Assembly: GCF_004785935.1 (NCBI RefSeq)
Contig: NZ_SRRP01000001.1
Span: 682,001-746,000 of the forward strand
From: Streptococcus rubneri
GTDB taxonomy: Bacteria > Bacillota > Bacilli > Lactobacillales > Streptococcaceae
Length of the DNA stretch: 64,000 bases
Direction of reading: 5' to 3'
The notes beneath the pieces are model-generated. The model did not search any database. It worked only from the letters and a program-made list of their open reading frames with translations, and was not told the origin of the DNA. Numbering within the stretch: position 1 is the stretch's first letter; each line of letters begins with the position of its first letter. A program made the position numbers and the translations under genes. Below, in pieces: positions 16,571-24,083 of the stretch.

Positions 16571-16684
16571 TGAAACGAGTGAACACTAAGTATGTCAAGT
16601 GAACCTGTCTGCATATGGCAACATGTCTATAGACCTTTTAACGATAGCATAAGGTTATCGTTAAAAGTTATTACCTCTACAAAC
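16571..16684. repeat. Intergenic repeat, copy 2 of 2, with 12-bp inverted repeat
   Basis: This is the second copy of the block at 15121-15220. The core here is a perfect 12-bp inverted repeat, CTTTTAACGATA and TATCGTTAAAAG at 16635-16667, around the same nine-base loop GCATAAGGT as in copy 1. Neither copy encodes a protein. The stem has no T-run on either side, so it is not a typical terminator. Confidence 0.6.
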
Positions 16685-16732
16685 TGGTATTTGTTTAATA
16701 TGATACCTTTAAATATATAAAATTCAAAAATA

Positions 16733-17404
16733 CTACATAAATATCATTAAAAATACAATTCCAGCTACATTACAAAGAATGTGCGAAACTGTTGTAATCA
16801 AACAATTTCCTGTCTTTTTATAAATTATGGCATAGATTATACTGTCAATAAAAATCGTAAAAACATCATAGAATACGAGTCCAAAGTTTCCGATAGCAAT
16901 ATGGGCTATTGCAAACAATAAAGCAGACATAAATGCACAAACCCAAAATGGAAAAAATTTAATTGCTTTACCAAGGAAAAATCCACGCCATGCAATCTCC
17001 TCTACTAACGCTGCAATAACTATTTGAATCGTAAGAAGCGGTATTTTATTATAGGACAACATTGTATCTGTTCTTCCAATAACATGAGCAGAATACATCC
17101 CATTAAATATAATATCTCCAATAACCACCGACACTATAGCCGTAGCTACTGTAAGTAGTACCAGAGGAATTACCCATTGTTTTTTCATATCACTAAAAAA
17201 AGTTTTAAAGCGTAATCCTGATTCTATTTGCAATTTTTTGTCCATGTTATCGACAACAAAGAAAAATAGGATTCCTGCTATAACTGAAGCTCCTGCAATG
17301 GATGTTTCGGGTTTTATCTTTGTCAAAGATAATATAGCCATCAAAGCAATCCCCGTCATTGTTATATAGAATGTCTTATTTTTTATTTTAGTATAACCCC
17401 ACAT
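16733..17404 (-). CDS. CPBP family intramembrane metalloprotease
   Basis: A 223-residue protein if started at ATG 17404, which has TGGAGGG about 10 bases upstream and is preferred over the longer frame from 17458. It is a polytopic membrane protein with the CPBP/Rce1 motifs: EEIAWRGFF (glutamates plus Arg) near residue 135, FAIAH near residue 165 and a late SHILCN. Bacterial CPBP proteins often give self-immunity to bacteriocins. No bacteriocin gene is adjacent, so its substrate is open. Its start region overlaps the decayed phospholipase-D-like gene upstream. Confidence 0.85.
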   Translation of the reverse strand: MWGYTKIKNKTFYITMTGIALMAILSLTKIKPETSIAGASVIAGILFFFVVDNMDKKLQIESGLRFKTFFSDMKKQWVIPLVLLTVATAIVSVVIGDIIFNGMYSAHVIGRTDTMLSYNKIPLLTIQIVIAALVEEIAWRGFFLGKAIKFFPFWVCAFMSALLFAIAHIAIGNFGLVFYDVFTIFIDSIIYAIIYKKTGNCLITTVSHILCNVAGIVFLMIFM

Positions 17405-17469
17405 ATAATTATTCCCTCCATAAATTCTAATTTGTCTTTGTTTAAAAATAAATCCCATTATTTAATTCC

Positions 17470-17715
17470 ATAAACTATTTAGCAAACTTTGTTGCAAGTT
17501 CATGATCAAATGCAGTGGCTAAGGTTTCATCATTATTATTAGCTGTTGATGTCCAATTATATAATCCGTGCATTACATAGTCCATATCTATGATACAAAA
17601 CTTAAACATACGGTCCATACAGCTATGCCCAATAAAACATAGTATTCTTCCCCTTTATCTGCAGAAGAAATCTACCCTCTTCTTTTTTGTAATAGACATC
17701 TATTCCACCCCAGTG
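17470..17715 (-). pseudogene. Phospholipase D-like protein remnant
   Basis: The minus strand carries GIDVYYKKEEGRFLLQIKGK in one frame and, after a shift, HSCMDRMFKFCIIDMDYVMH continuing GLYNWTSTANNNDETL and ELATKFAK, then a TAG where family members continue QFMEL. The second block is the C-terminal HKD-like region of a PLD-superfamily nuclease (KFCIID, G-YNWT, A-NN-DE). The histidine-lysine motif is already degraded. It is a frameshifted, nonsense-mutated fragment. Confidence 0.65.
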
Positions 17716-17903
17716 TCTTAAACATAGTGTCTACTGGATTATTTACATCTTGACATCAAGTTTGGACAAAAGTGCCACACACTCGGCGGTTCAGACTTAC
17801 CGTATCATTTCGTCGGTTTCTCTCCTCATTCTACGAGTCCTATACCCCAGGGCACCTTCTCGACCTTCGGTCTCACCTTGTCGCATGGGCAGATCATCTG
17901 CTT
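17716..17903. other. Conserved-looking intergenic segment downstream of rlmD remnant
   Basis: There is no credible gene. The stretch 17780-17903 is noticeably more GC-rich than its surroundings and contains the hairpin GACC-GAA-GGTC on the minus strand. It looks like native chromosomal sequence following the 3' end of the rRNA methyltransferase gene rather than element DNA. Confidence 0.4.
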
Positions 17904-17966
17904 CTACTTCGCTGATACCTCAGCTCGTACAAGCAGTGATACTGCCTCAATATGGTGCGTTTGAGG
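17904..17966 (-). pseudogene. rlmD: 3' end of a 23S rRNA (uracil) methyltransferase gene
   Basis: Twenty codons read PQTHHIEAVSLLVRAEVSAK and a stop. This is the C-terminal motif of RumA/RlmCD-type TrmA-family methyltransferases (usually MFP-x-T-x-H-x-E-x-V-x-LL). The body of the gene is absent; sequence upstream of codon 1 changes abruptly at 17966 into the 3' part of the serine recombinase gene. The gene has therefore been split at its 3' end by an insertion whose left boundary is here. The remaining portion should lie beyond the right edge of the window. Confidence 0.75.
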
Positions 17967-17999
17967 ATTATCTACGTTTCACTAACAAACTTACACACT
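17966..17999. repeat. Element-chromosome junction (att-like) 34-bp repeat
   Basis: The rlmD-like codons end at 17966, and the sequence that follows is shared with 16532-16565 (30/34 identical) and encodes the last residues of the recombinase. Large serine recombinases lie next to their attachment site, so this is the likely attL or attR of the element. The exact crossover dinucleotide cannot be placed from one end alone. Confidence 0.5.
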
Positions 18000-19750
18000 C
18001 GACATGCGCTGTTTCCTTTATTTGTACACTTTTTTTCGTCATCGGTTACGGCATTAAAACACAATTTATCGTTTTCTATTTTAGCATTCTTTCTTTTAGA
18101 TTTGTAAGATTTTGCATCTTTAGTCGAAGAATCTCCCGTTTTAAAAATTATAGTCAACATTGCTGGATCAATTTCTCCATCAGAATTTATTCCGCCTACT
18201 ATTATTTTTTCAACGATACTTTCAAAAATGTCCTTGTCAAACTCCGTCAAAGTCTTTTGTGAAGTTAAAATTTCTTTAAAATTCTCTAATCTACTTTTTA
18301 TATCAACTTCTGATTTTAAAGTTACTTCTAAGTTTACTTTTTCTTCTAAAAGTTTTTCTTTCTCAATTTGTATTTGATTAAATTTATCTTCATATACAGA
18401 ATCACTTATTTTTCCATCAAGATTCATTGAAACTAATTTTTCTTCTTTTTTGTACAACGAATTTAATTTACTAACTATCTTATTCAATTCCACTTTTAAG
18501 GTATCATCAGTAAGCTCTTCTTTTATAATTTCAAGAAAGTCTTCAGTTAGGTTATGATTTTCATAAAACAACTGTTGGTAGCTCTGTAAAAAAGCATTTT
18601 CTATTGCTTTTTCCTCTATTCCTTTACTATGAATGCAATACTTTTTACCTCTCTTTATAGATGTTGTACAGTGCCAAATAATCTTTTTGTACTCTGAACT
18701 AGAGTGCCAACTTCTTCTAGACAGAACAGTACCACAAAAACCACATTCTAATCTACTGCTAAAAGGGTACATTCTTGAATATCTTTCTCGTTTACCTTTT
18801 GTATTTGCTATGGTTTTTTTGTTTCCTGATCTCCGTAATCTAATTTCTTGCGCCTGTGTAAAAATTTCTGGACTAATTATTGCATCATGATTATTTTTAA
18901 TGTAGTATTTATCTTCTTCACCGAAATTTATTAAACGTCTCTTACTAATGGGGTCAACAGTGAAAGTTTTTCCCATTAGAATATCACCTTTATACTTCTC
19001 GTTTTTAATAATTCCTAAAACTGTTGTATCTTGCCAGTGATCAAGACCTCTCGGAGTTTTATAACCTAGTTCATCAAGTTCTCTAGCTATTGCCCTACCC
19101 CCAATACCATCAATGTATCGTTCAAAAATATAACGTACTATCTTGGCTTCTTTTTCATTTATTGATATCGACTTTGTATCTTGATTATAGTCATAACCAA
19201 GACAACCTTGAAAACCAATAAGTTCTCCACGTTGCATCTTCATTTTTAAACCTTTTTTAACATGGGCAGATGTATTTTCAACTTCCTGTTGAGCCACCGA
19301 ACTCAATATCGTCAATAGCAACTCACCATCCATAGTTAAAGTATCAATATTTTCTTCTTCGAAATATACACCAATTTGTTTATCTTTGAGCAAACGAACA
19401 TATTTGAGAGTATCTAATGTATTTCTAGCAAAGCGAGCAATGGCTTTGGTAATGATATAGTCTATTTTTCCATCAAGGCAATCTGAAATCAATCTTTGAA
19501 AATCTTGTCTTTTTCCAACTTGAGTTCCTGAAATCCCTTCATCAGCATAAATGTCAACCAAATTCCAATCTTGGTGCTGTGATATATACTCTCTATAATG
19601 ACGAACTTGAGAATCATAGCTATTTTTTTGATCATCACTATCGGAACTAACACGACAATATGCTGCTACTCTCCTCGATAAAGAACCACTATTATCATTT
19701 CTTCTAGTTACTAAAGGATTTGCTTTTATAATTTCAACGTTATTTGACAT
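17972..19750 (-). CDS. Large serine recombinase (integrase)
   Basis: A 592-residue site-specific recombinase. The N-terminal resolvase domain has the catalytic serine in YCRVSSDSDD (about residue 35), DEGISGTQVG, and the arginine segment AIARFARNTLDTLKYV. A recombinase domain follows (ARELDELGYKTPRG), then a zinc ribbon with cysteine pairs (LECGFCG ... WHCTT ... KYC), a coiled-coil and a C-terminal tail. Start: ATG with AGGAGG upstream. It probably integrates and excises the element at the adjacent rlmD site. The last 20 residues, including an unusual CTNKGNSACRVC tail, are encoded within the junction repeat, so the C-terminus may differ in the excised form. Confidence 0.93.
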   Translation of the reverse strand: MSNNVEIIKANPLVTRRNDNSGSLSRRVAAYCRVSSDSDDQKNSYDSQVRHYREYISQHQDWNLVDIYADEGISGTQVGKRQDFQRLISDCLDGKIDYIITKAIARFARNTLDTLKYVRLLKDKQIGVYFEEENIDTLTMDGELLLTILSSVAQQEVENTSAHVKKGLKMKMQRGELIGFQGCLGYDYNQDTKSISINEKEAKIVRYIFERYIDGIGGRAIARELDELGYKTPRGLDHWQDTTVLGIIKNEKYKGDILMGKTFTVDPISKRRLINFGEEDKYYIKNNHDAIISPEIFTQAQEIRLRRSGNKKTIANTKGKRERYSRMYPFSSRLECGFCGTVLSRRSWHSSSEYKKIIWHCTTSIKRGKKYCIHSKGIEEKAIENAFLQSYQQLFYENHNLTEDFLEIIKEELTDDTLKVELNKIVSKLNSLYKKEEKLVSMNLDGKISDSVYEDKFNQIQIEKEKLLEEKVNLEVTLKSEVDIKSRLENFKEILTSQKTLTEFDKDIFESIVEKIIVGGINSDGEIDPAMLTIIFKTGDSSTKDAKSYKSKRKNAKIENDKLCFNAVTDDEKKCTNKGNSACRVCKFVSET

Positions 19751-19806
19751 GGCTTAACCTCCTATTTATCTGCATTTATTTTACCGCAACCAATAAAAAA
19801 GGTCAG

Positions 19807-19935
19807 CTAATTTGTGTATATTTTACGCAGTTTCAGCTTTATTTTTTCATATTCTTTTTCACTAATAAGTTTTTTTAGGAATAATAGATTTAGCATCTCT
19901 AGCTCGACTATATAATTTTCTAAATTTGATTTCAA
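19807..19935 (-). CDS. SHOCT-like small protein upstream of the recombinase
   Basis: A 42-residue protein from a TTG start with AAGGGAAG upstream: MKSNLENYIVELEMLNLLFL then KKLISEKEYEKIKLKLRKIY. The pattern 'L-x-x-L-x-x-x-x-(L/I)-I-(S/T)-E-x-E-Y/F-x-x-(I/K)-K' is that of SHOCT (short C-terminal) domains. Such small proteins commonly precede recombinase genes in Firmicute elements. It lies 56 bases upstream of the recombinase start. The role, perhaps a recombination directionality factor, is not established. Confidence 0.65.
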   Translation of the reverse strand: MKSNLENYIVELEMLNLLFLKKLISEKEYEKIKLKLRKIYTN

Positions 19936-20016
19936 AAAATCACTTCCCTTTTATCTTTTATCAATCTCCTCCATGGCATGACTGATGAAGTCATCATAAG
20001 AATTACACTTGCTGCT

Positions 20017-20199
20017 CTTTTACGGTGGCAGCCTGAACGGTCAGAAGTATCATTGTATATCATTTGTATCATGGCATATAAAGTATCGCTCTATTTTATT
20101 GATGGTTTTAATGTCGCTCTTATCATGGCGAGCCATTCAAAACTGCTCCACAAATGAGGAAAGTACCATTTTGGACTATTCAATTGTCAAAGAACAAAT
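20017..20199. repeat. 185-bp repeat downstream of HTH gene, copy 1
   Basis: Aligned with 21272-21452 the blocks include TTACG-TGGCAGCCT-AACGGT-AGAAGTATCATTGT, CTCTATTTTAT, TGCTC-ACAAATGA, GT-CCA-TTTGG-CTATTCA-TTGTCAA, with roughly 70% identity overall by eye. On the minus strand it starts with TTGACA and follows an XRE gene by 40 bases. The unit 'HTH gene plus 3' repeat' has been duplicated. Its function is unknown; a non-coding RNA or recombination site is possible. Confidence 0.65.
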
Positions 20200-20240
20200 A
20201 AAAAATCTCCTCATTTTCACACACTACGAAATTGAGGAGA

Positions 20241-20462
20241 TTATTTTCTAAAGCGAATTTTATCAGGAAAATCTGTCAATCCCAATAGATAGTCTGTACT
20301 GACATCGTAAAAGCTTGAGAGAGTTACCAATACATCTGCCGTCAAGGCATGCTCACCCCGTTCAATTTTAGCATAAGCTGAGTTTGTAAACGAAAGTATT
20401 TTAGCTATTTGTTTTTGGGTCAAATCGTGATCTTCCCTCAAATCTCTCAAACGTCTGTACAT
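20241..20462 (-). CDS. XRE/Cro-CI family small regulator
   Basis: A 73-residue helix-turn-helix protein: RLRDLREDHDLTQKQIAKIL, then FTNSAYAKIERGEHALTADV, then YDVSTDYLLGLTD. The domain is complete with no effector region, as in SinR/CopG-sized phage and ICE repressors. It probably binds DNA as a dimer. A perfect operator-like palindrome and a consensus promoter lie directly upstream. Paralogous to the gene at 21460-21657, with the same downstream repeat. Confidence 0.88.
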   Translation of the reverse strand: MYRRLRDLREDHDLTQKQIAKILSFTNSAYAKIERGEHALTADVLVTLSSFYDVSTDYLLGLTDFPDKIRFRK

Positions 20463-20484
20463 CTAGCTTTCTCCTGAGAAAAGT

Positions 20485-20530
20485 ATAATATATAAAACTA
20501 AGAAATCTTTCAAAGTGTCCAAACTGGACA
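20485..20530 (-). promoter_or_regulatory. Promoter and operator of the XRE gene
   Basis: TTGAAA at 20508-20513 and TATTAT at 20485-20490 are separated by 17 bases on the minus strand. Directly upstream of the -35 is the perfect palindrome TGTCCA-AAC-TGGACA (20516-20530). Its position next to the -35 suits autoregulation or activation by an HTH dimer. Confidence 0.65.
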
Positions 20531-21052
20531 TTTTGAACTAAAATTAATTTATTAAACACTTCTCATAAGCATATCTATTAACCGTCTGAGAGCAAAGATT
20601 TTATCAACTATTTAAAATTACTGACTTTCAAAAATTAGTCTTATTGTAAAATAAAGTGAAACACAAAAGAAATGTTTATCTAATATATTATAGTCTCAAA
20701 AATATTACAAAATTATAGAAAATATTCACAAATCAATCACACAAGCACTTCTCTGAAGCTGAACAATACTAAATTTTAGTTTTATTTAAACAAAGGAAAA
20801 AACTGCTTATACTGCTCGTCGTTAGGATAGAAAACGTTCTATTTTTATTTGTAAAACTAACCGAGATTCTGTAATACCGGTGAAACAAATCAATGATAGA
20901 AGATCTACTGATAACAGTATTATGCAAATCCAATCTAGAATTTTCATTATCATTCTATAGAAGCTAGCTATTACTTATAACTAAATAAGATTTAGCCTGA
21001 CTTTCTGACAGAGTTCACATAAGTTAAGAAAGAAAAACCAAGGAGACATAGT
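20531..21052. other. AT-rich intergenic stretch without recognisable gene
   Basis: Both strands were read in all frames. Only short unsupported frames occur and there are no strong hairpins. Nothing further is claimed. Confidence 0.4.
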
Positions 21053-21130
21053 ATGAAAACTTTTATTCACACTTATAAATTCCAACATTTTGATTATGTG
21101 ACTATTAGTCAGCATATTTCAGGAGTATAA
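21053..21130 (+). CDS. Possible 25-residue peptide
   Basis: ATG at 21053 is preceded by AAGGAGACATAGT, an excellent binding site at correct spacing. The frame gives MKTFIHTYKFQHFDYVTISQ followed by HISGV and a stop. It is isolated, on the strand opposite to its neighbours, and has no hydrophobic pheromone-like segment. It may be a genuine microprotein or the truncated start of a lost gene. Confidence 0.35.
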   Translation: MKTFIHTYKFQHFDYVTISQHISGV

Positions 21131-21271
21131 AAAATTAAGCATTGAAAGTTGCACACTATATTTTACTACTGATTATTTCAAAACATTCCCTCCTAATAAC
21201 AAGTTACTCTAAGTTGATCCCAGTGGGAATGATTGGTGATATTACTACTCATGGGAGTTTCACCCACTATC

Positions 21272-21452
21272 TTTTTACGATGGCAGCCTAAACGGTTAGA
21301 AGTATCATTGTCCTCACTTGTGTCATGGTTGATAGAGTACCACTCTATTTTATAGCTGACAGTTCTCGCTCATCTCACGGCGTATCTGGCTAAATTGCTC
21401 TACAAATGATTAAAGTCCCACTTTGGTCTATTCAGTTGTCAAGGGACAAAAG
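21272..21452. repeat. 185-bp repeat downstream of HTH gene, copy 2
   Basis: The second copy of the block at 20017-20199, ending 8 bases from the stop of the second XRE gene. The outermost blocks (GGCAGCCT at one end, TTGTCAA at the other) are better preserved than the middle. Confidence 0.65.
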
Positions 21453-21459
21453 AAGGGTA

Positions 21460-21657
21460 TTATTCCTTATCCATCTCTAGTAAAAAATCCGTAGTTACTC
21501 CATATAACTTTGCTAATTTCTTTAAGAATTGAGTTGGAACATCATGAATACCATTTTCTATTCTTGAATATGTAGACTGGGAACAATTTAGGTATCGTGA
21601 AATTTGACTTTGATTATAATCTCTGTCTTTTCTTAAATTTTTTATCCGAATATACAT
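21460..21657 (-). CDS. XRE family small regulator, paralogue of 20241-20462
   Basis: A 65-residue helix-turn-helix protein: RIKNLRKDRDYNQSQISRYL, then CSQSTYSRIENGIHDVPTQF, then KLYGVTTDFLLEMDKE. It is a stand-alone DNA-binding domain similar in size and layout to the protein at 20241-20462. It is likely an element repressor or regulator. The start is ATG at 21657. No clear operator palindrome is visible upstream. Confidence 0.85.
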   Translation of the reverse strand: MYIRIKNLRKDRDYNQSQISRYLNCSQSTYSRIENGIHDVPTQFLKKLAKLYGVTTDFLLEMDKE

Positions 21658-21858
21658 AGAAACCCTTCTGATATTATTTTAATCATTCAAAAATCAAAAA
21701 GGGAATCCTATGCAAAACTTGCATAAAGGATTTTTTTAGAGAAATCAGAAGCTAGAGGGATCTTTATCCTTAAGTAAAAGATATGAACGGAGCAACCGTC
21801 CCATAACAAAGTATATTGAAAAACGTTCCAAAGGAACTTAAACCCTGGAACGATTCTT

Positions 21859-22005
21859 CTATTTGTACTTTTCCAGAATTTTTTCAGCCCACGATAAATA
21901 ATCCCCTAAAACCTCTATTTTAGCAAACGTCTCCTCGTTAGGTATTTTGTCTAGAAGATAAGTCATAGTAAAACCTACTTCATCATAATCAAGAGCAACG
22001 ACCAT
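21859..22005 (-). pseudogene. C-terminal fragment of an unknown gene cut by an IS remnant
   Basis: The minus strand reads MVVALDYDEVGFTMTYLLDK, then IPNEETFAKIEVLGDYLSWA and EKILEKYK to a stop. The protein-like sequence stops being coherent exactly where the transposase remnant begins (about 22010), so the 5' part was probably lost at that insertion. The open frame continues upstream only by reading the transposase backwards. The family is not recognised. Confidence 0.4.
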
Positions 22006-22011
22006 CACTTT

Positions 22012-22215
22012 CAGAAAAGATTTCAGGAAACGGCTTATTTTCAAGAAATGGCTAAGCACCGGTATAAGATTGAAGCTAAGAATGAGAAATTGAAACAAAG
22101 GCACAGTTTTGATGTTGCGAGGGCATCAGTTCTTTTCAACATGGAGTTACAGGCTACCACGACCATATTAGTGGAGAATATGAAGAGGATTATGACATTA
22201 ATCAACCAAAAATAG
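22012..22215 (+). mobile_element. IS1182-family transposase C-terminal remnant
   Basis: The plus strand encodes ETAYFQEMAKHRYKIEAKNE, then LKQRHSFDVARASVLFNMEL and TTILVENMKRIMTLINQK, then a stop. This is the C-terminal block of IS1182-type DDE transposases ('F-x-x-M-x-x-R-Y-K-I-E-A-K-N-x-E-L-K-x-R-H-G-Y'). The catalytic domain is gone. A terminator follows. It marks an old insertion upstream of the lanthipeptide cluster's 3' end. Confidence 0.75.
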
Positions 22216-22225
22216 AGAAAAGTAA

Positions 22226-22263
22226 AGAGGAATCTACCCAATTATGAGATAGATTCCTCTTTT
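22226..22263 (+). terminator. Intrinsic terminator after the IS remnant
   Basis: AGAGGAATCTA pairs with TAGATTCCTCT (11 bp perfect) and is followed by TTTT on the plus strand. Confidence 0.75.
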
Positions 22264-22320
22264 GACTCATTTTAGTTGAACTGTAGGACTTACTTTTTCA
22301 GAGGGCTCCAAATTTTATTT

Positions 22321-24060
22321 TCATTTACTTTTTTGAGCCCATAAAATATTTACCATACTTATAAAAAGTAGTAATACTCCAACTAAACTGACTTGTAATG
22401 AATTATATGTATTTTCTGAAGTGTTAGGTAAATAATTTTGAGAGTACCCTTCTCGGTCAATAGTAATAATATTGTGTGTGTTTATTTGTTTAATTTCAAT
22501 AGTAGTTTGAATTCTCTCTTCCAACTCAATTAAATTAACATTATCTATGAAACTATCCCAACTTTGTTCATTTTTATATTCTGATTGTAACATATTCAAA
22601 TCATATCTCAATACGTTTGGTATATTTAACACTTTTATACCATTTTTTACTGGTAATGTTTCTTCCAGAATTTTTTTTACAAACATATAATTATAGGGCT
22701 GATCTTTTAATTTGTATTTATCAATAATCATTGCAATCGTACCAGAAACTTTAGGAGCAGCAAATGAGTTTCCATAAAGATACGTATATCCTCCTAGTGT
22801 TGCCGAAAAAATCCAATCTTCTTTATATTTTTCTGCATTAATAAAGTTATTAAGTCCTAATTCTGAAAGAGACAATGTTGAGCCTGCAGGCGCATATATT
22901 GCATCAGAATCCCCTTTATTGCTAAAATCTGATAAATTACCTAAGCGATCTATGCCTCCGACCGAAATTGTAGATGAGAAATAACTTGGAACATCAACTA
23001 CTAATCCTGGTTTTCTTACTTTTTTGCGTGAACTAATAAGTTTCAATAAATCTGACTGATTTGATACATTTAGGGAGTCATTCCCTAATGCAGCTACTAT
23101 AATTACTCCTTTTTGATTCGCGTAATCAATAGCCTTTTTATACTTCAAAAATGTTTCAAAATCATTTGTTCCGTCCTCATATTCTCCATCAATCATTAAA
23201 TATTGTCCAGTACTAAGATTGATAATATCATTGCCATCATCTACAGCATCAAAAATTGCTTTTACAATCCAATCTGGACTAGCCGACGACGTACCAAATA
23301 TTCTATAGACGTTAACATTAACGTGAGGATTTACTCCATTAATATTGTCATCCCCTACAATTTGAGCTACAACAGCCGTACCATGACCTAATCTATCTTG
23401 AATATCTGATATTATTCCTTCCTCTCCCTCCTCTTTTCCTAAATATCCTTTATTGGGGACATAGTTTTTTGAGTGATTTGAAAGATTTTTCAGTAATCCA
23501 GTATTTTGTAAATCGACTCCTGAATCTAAAATAGCAATTGCAACTTCAGAATTACTTTTGGGATATAATTCATAACTTTCGCCTCCACCAGTAACTTTAT
23601 CTATATCCCATTTATATTCTCTTACAATCGACGATTCTAAGTTATCTTCGTCATGCTCTAAATTTCCTCCTCTATTATCTAGATGAGAAACATTTTCCTT
23701 AATTTTATTATCTAAATTATCTTCGCCTAGTAAATTATTACTTTCAGAGTTAACGATATCGTTATTTAATTGTGATTCAAGTTCCAATTTACAACAGTTT
23801 TTTTCTAAATGTTCATCTGTTGTTACAAATAATTCTGCCTCATCGATTTGAATATAAAATTTATTTTGGTCTACTTCTTCTTGATCTTTATTAGAATAGT
23901 CAACCTGTTTTTCATCAGATTCAGAAAAACTTTCGCTAGTCTGAGTGTGAGTTATATTGCCATCAAGATTTTTAGGTATTTCTTGAGCAGTAACAGAATT
24001 ATTGAACAAACAAAAGAATAATATCGCTAAAGTCCAATATTTTTTTTTCATAATCTTCAT
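22321..24060 (-). CDS. lanP: Subtilisin-like lanthipeptide leader protease, wall-anchored (LanP)
   Basis: A 579-residue S8 serine protease. There is an N-terminal signal peptide (KKYWTLAILFFCLFNNSVTA). Acidic prodomain residues run to about 155. The catalytic triad is Asp in AILDSGVD (about 178), His in GHGTAVVAQ (about 227) and Ser in GNSFAAPKVSG (about 430). A C-terminal LPNTSE motif (about 543), hydrophobic helix and positive tail (AQKSK) indicate sortase anchoring with a variant LPXTG. It is the last gene of the lanthipeptide operon and is expected to trim the residual leader linker outside the cell, as CylA and LicP do. The prodomain is unusually rich in Asp, Glu and Asn. Confidence 0.92.
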   Translation of the reverse strand: MKIMKKKYWTLAILFFCLFNNSVTAQEIPKNLDGNITHTQTSESFSESDEKQVDYSNKDQEEVDQNKFYIQIDEAELFVTTDEHLEKNCCKLELESQLNNDIVNSESNNLLGEDNLDNKIKENVSHLDNRGGNLEHDEDNLESSIVREYKWDIDKVTGGGESYELYPKSNSEVAIAILDSGVDLQNTGLLKNLSNHSKNYVPNKGYLGKEEGEEGIISDIQDRLGHGTAVVAQIVGDDNINGVNPHVNVNVYRIFGTSSASPDWIVKAIFDAVDDGNDIINLSTGQYLMIDGEYEDGTNDFETFLKYKKAIDYANQKGVIIVAALGNDSLNVSNQSDLLKLISSRKKVRKPGLVVDVPSYFSSTISVGGIDRLGNLSDFSNKGDSDAIYAPAGSTLSLSELGLNNFINAEKYKEDWIFSATLGGYTYLYGNSFAAPKVSGTIAMIIDKYKLKDQPYNYMFVKKILEETLPVKNGIKVLNIPNVLRYDLNMLQSEYKNEQSWDSFIDNVNLIELEERIQTTIEIKQINTHNIITIDREGYSQNYLPNTSENTYNSLQVSLVGVLLLFISMVNILWAQKSK

Positions 24061-24083
24061 AAATTTACCCTTTTAATCCAAAA

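Noticed and set aside
15121-16684. Integron-like attC sites between the cassette genes
   Set aside because: The hairpin cores lack the R and L box pattern (GTTRRRY / RYYYAAC) and no integron integrase is present.
17750-18262. A 170-codon plus-strand frame over the rlmD remnant and recombinase 3' end
   Set aside because: It is antisense to clear coding sequence and its composition is not protein-like; treated as a shadow.
21859-22104. An 81-codon minus-strand gene
   Set aside because: Its first 33 codons are the reverse of an IS1182 transposase remnant on the plus strand; only the C-terminal part (21859-22005) looks like genuine protein.
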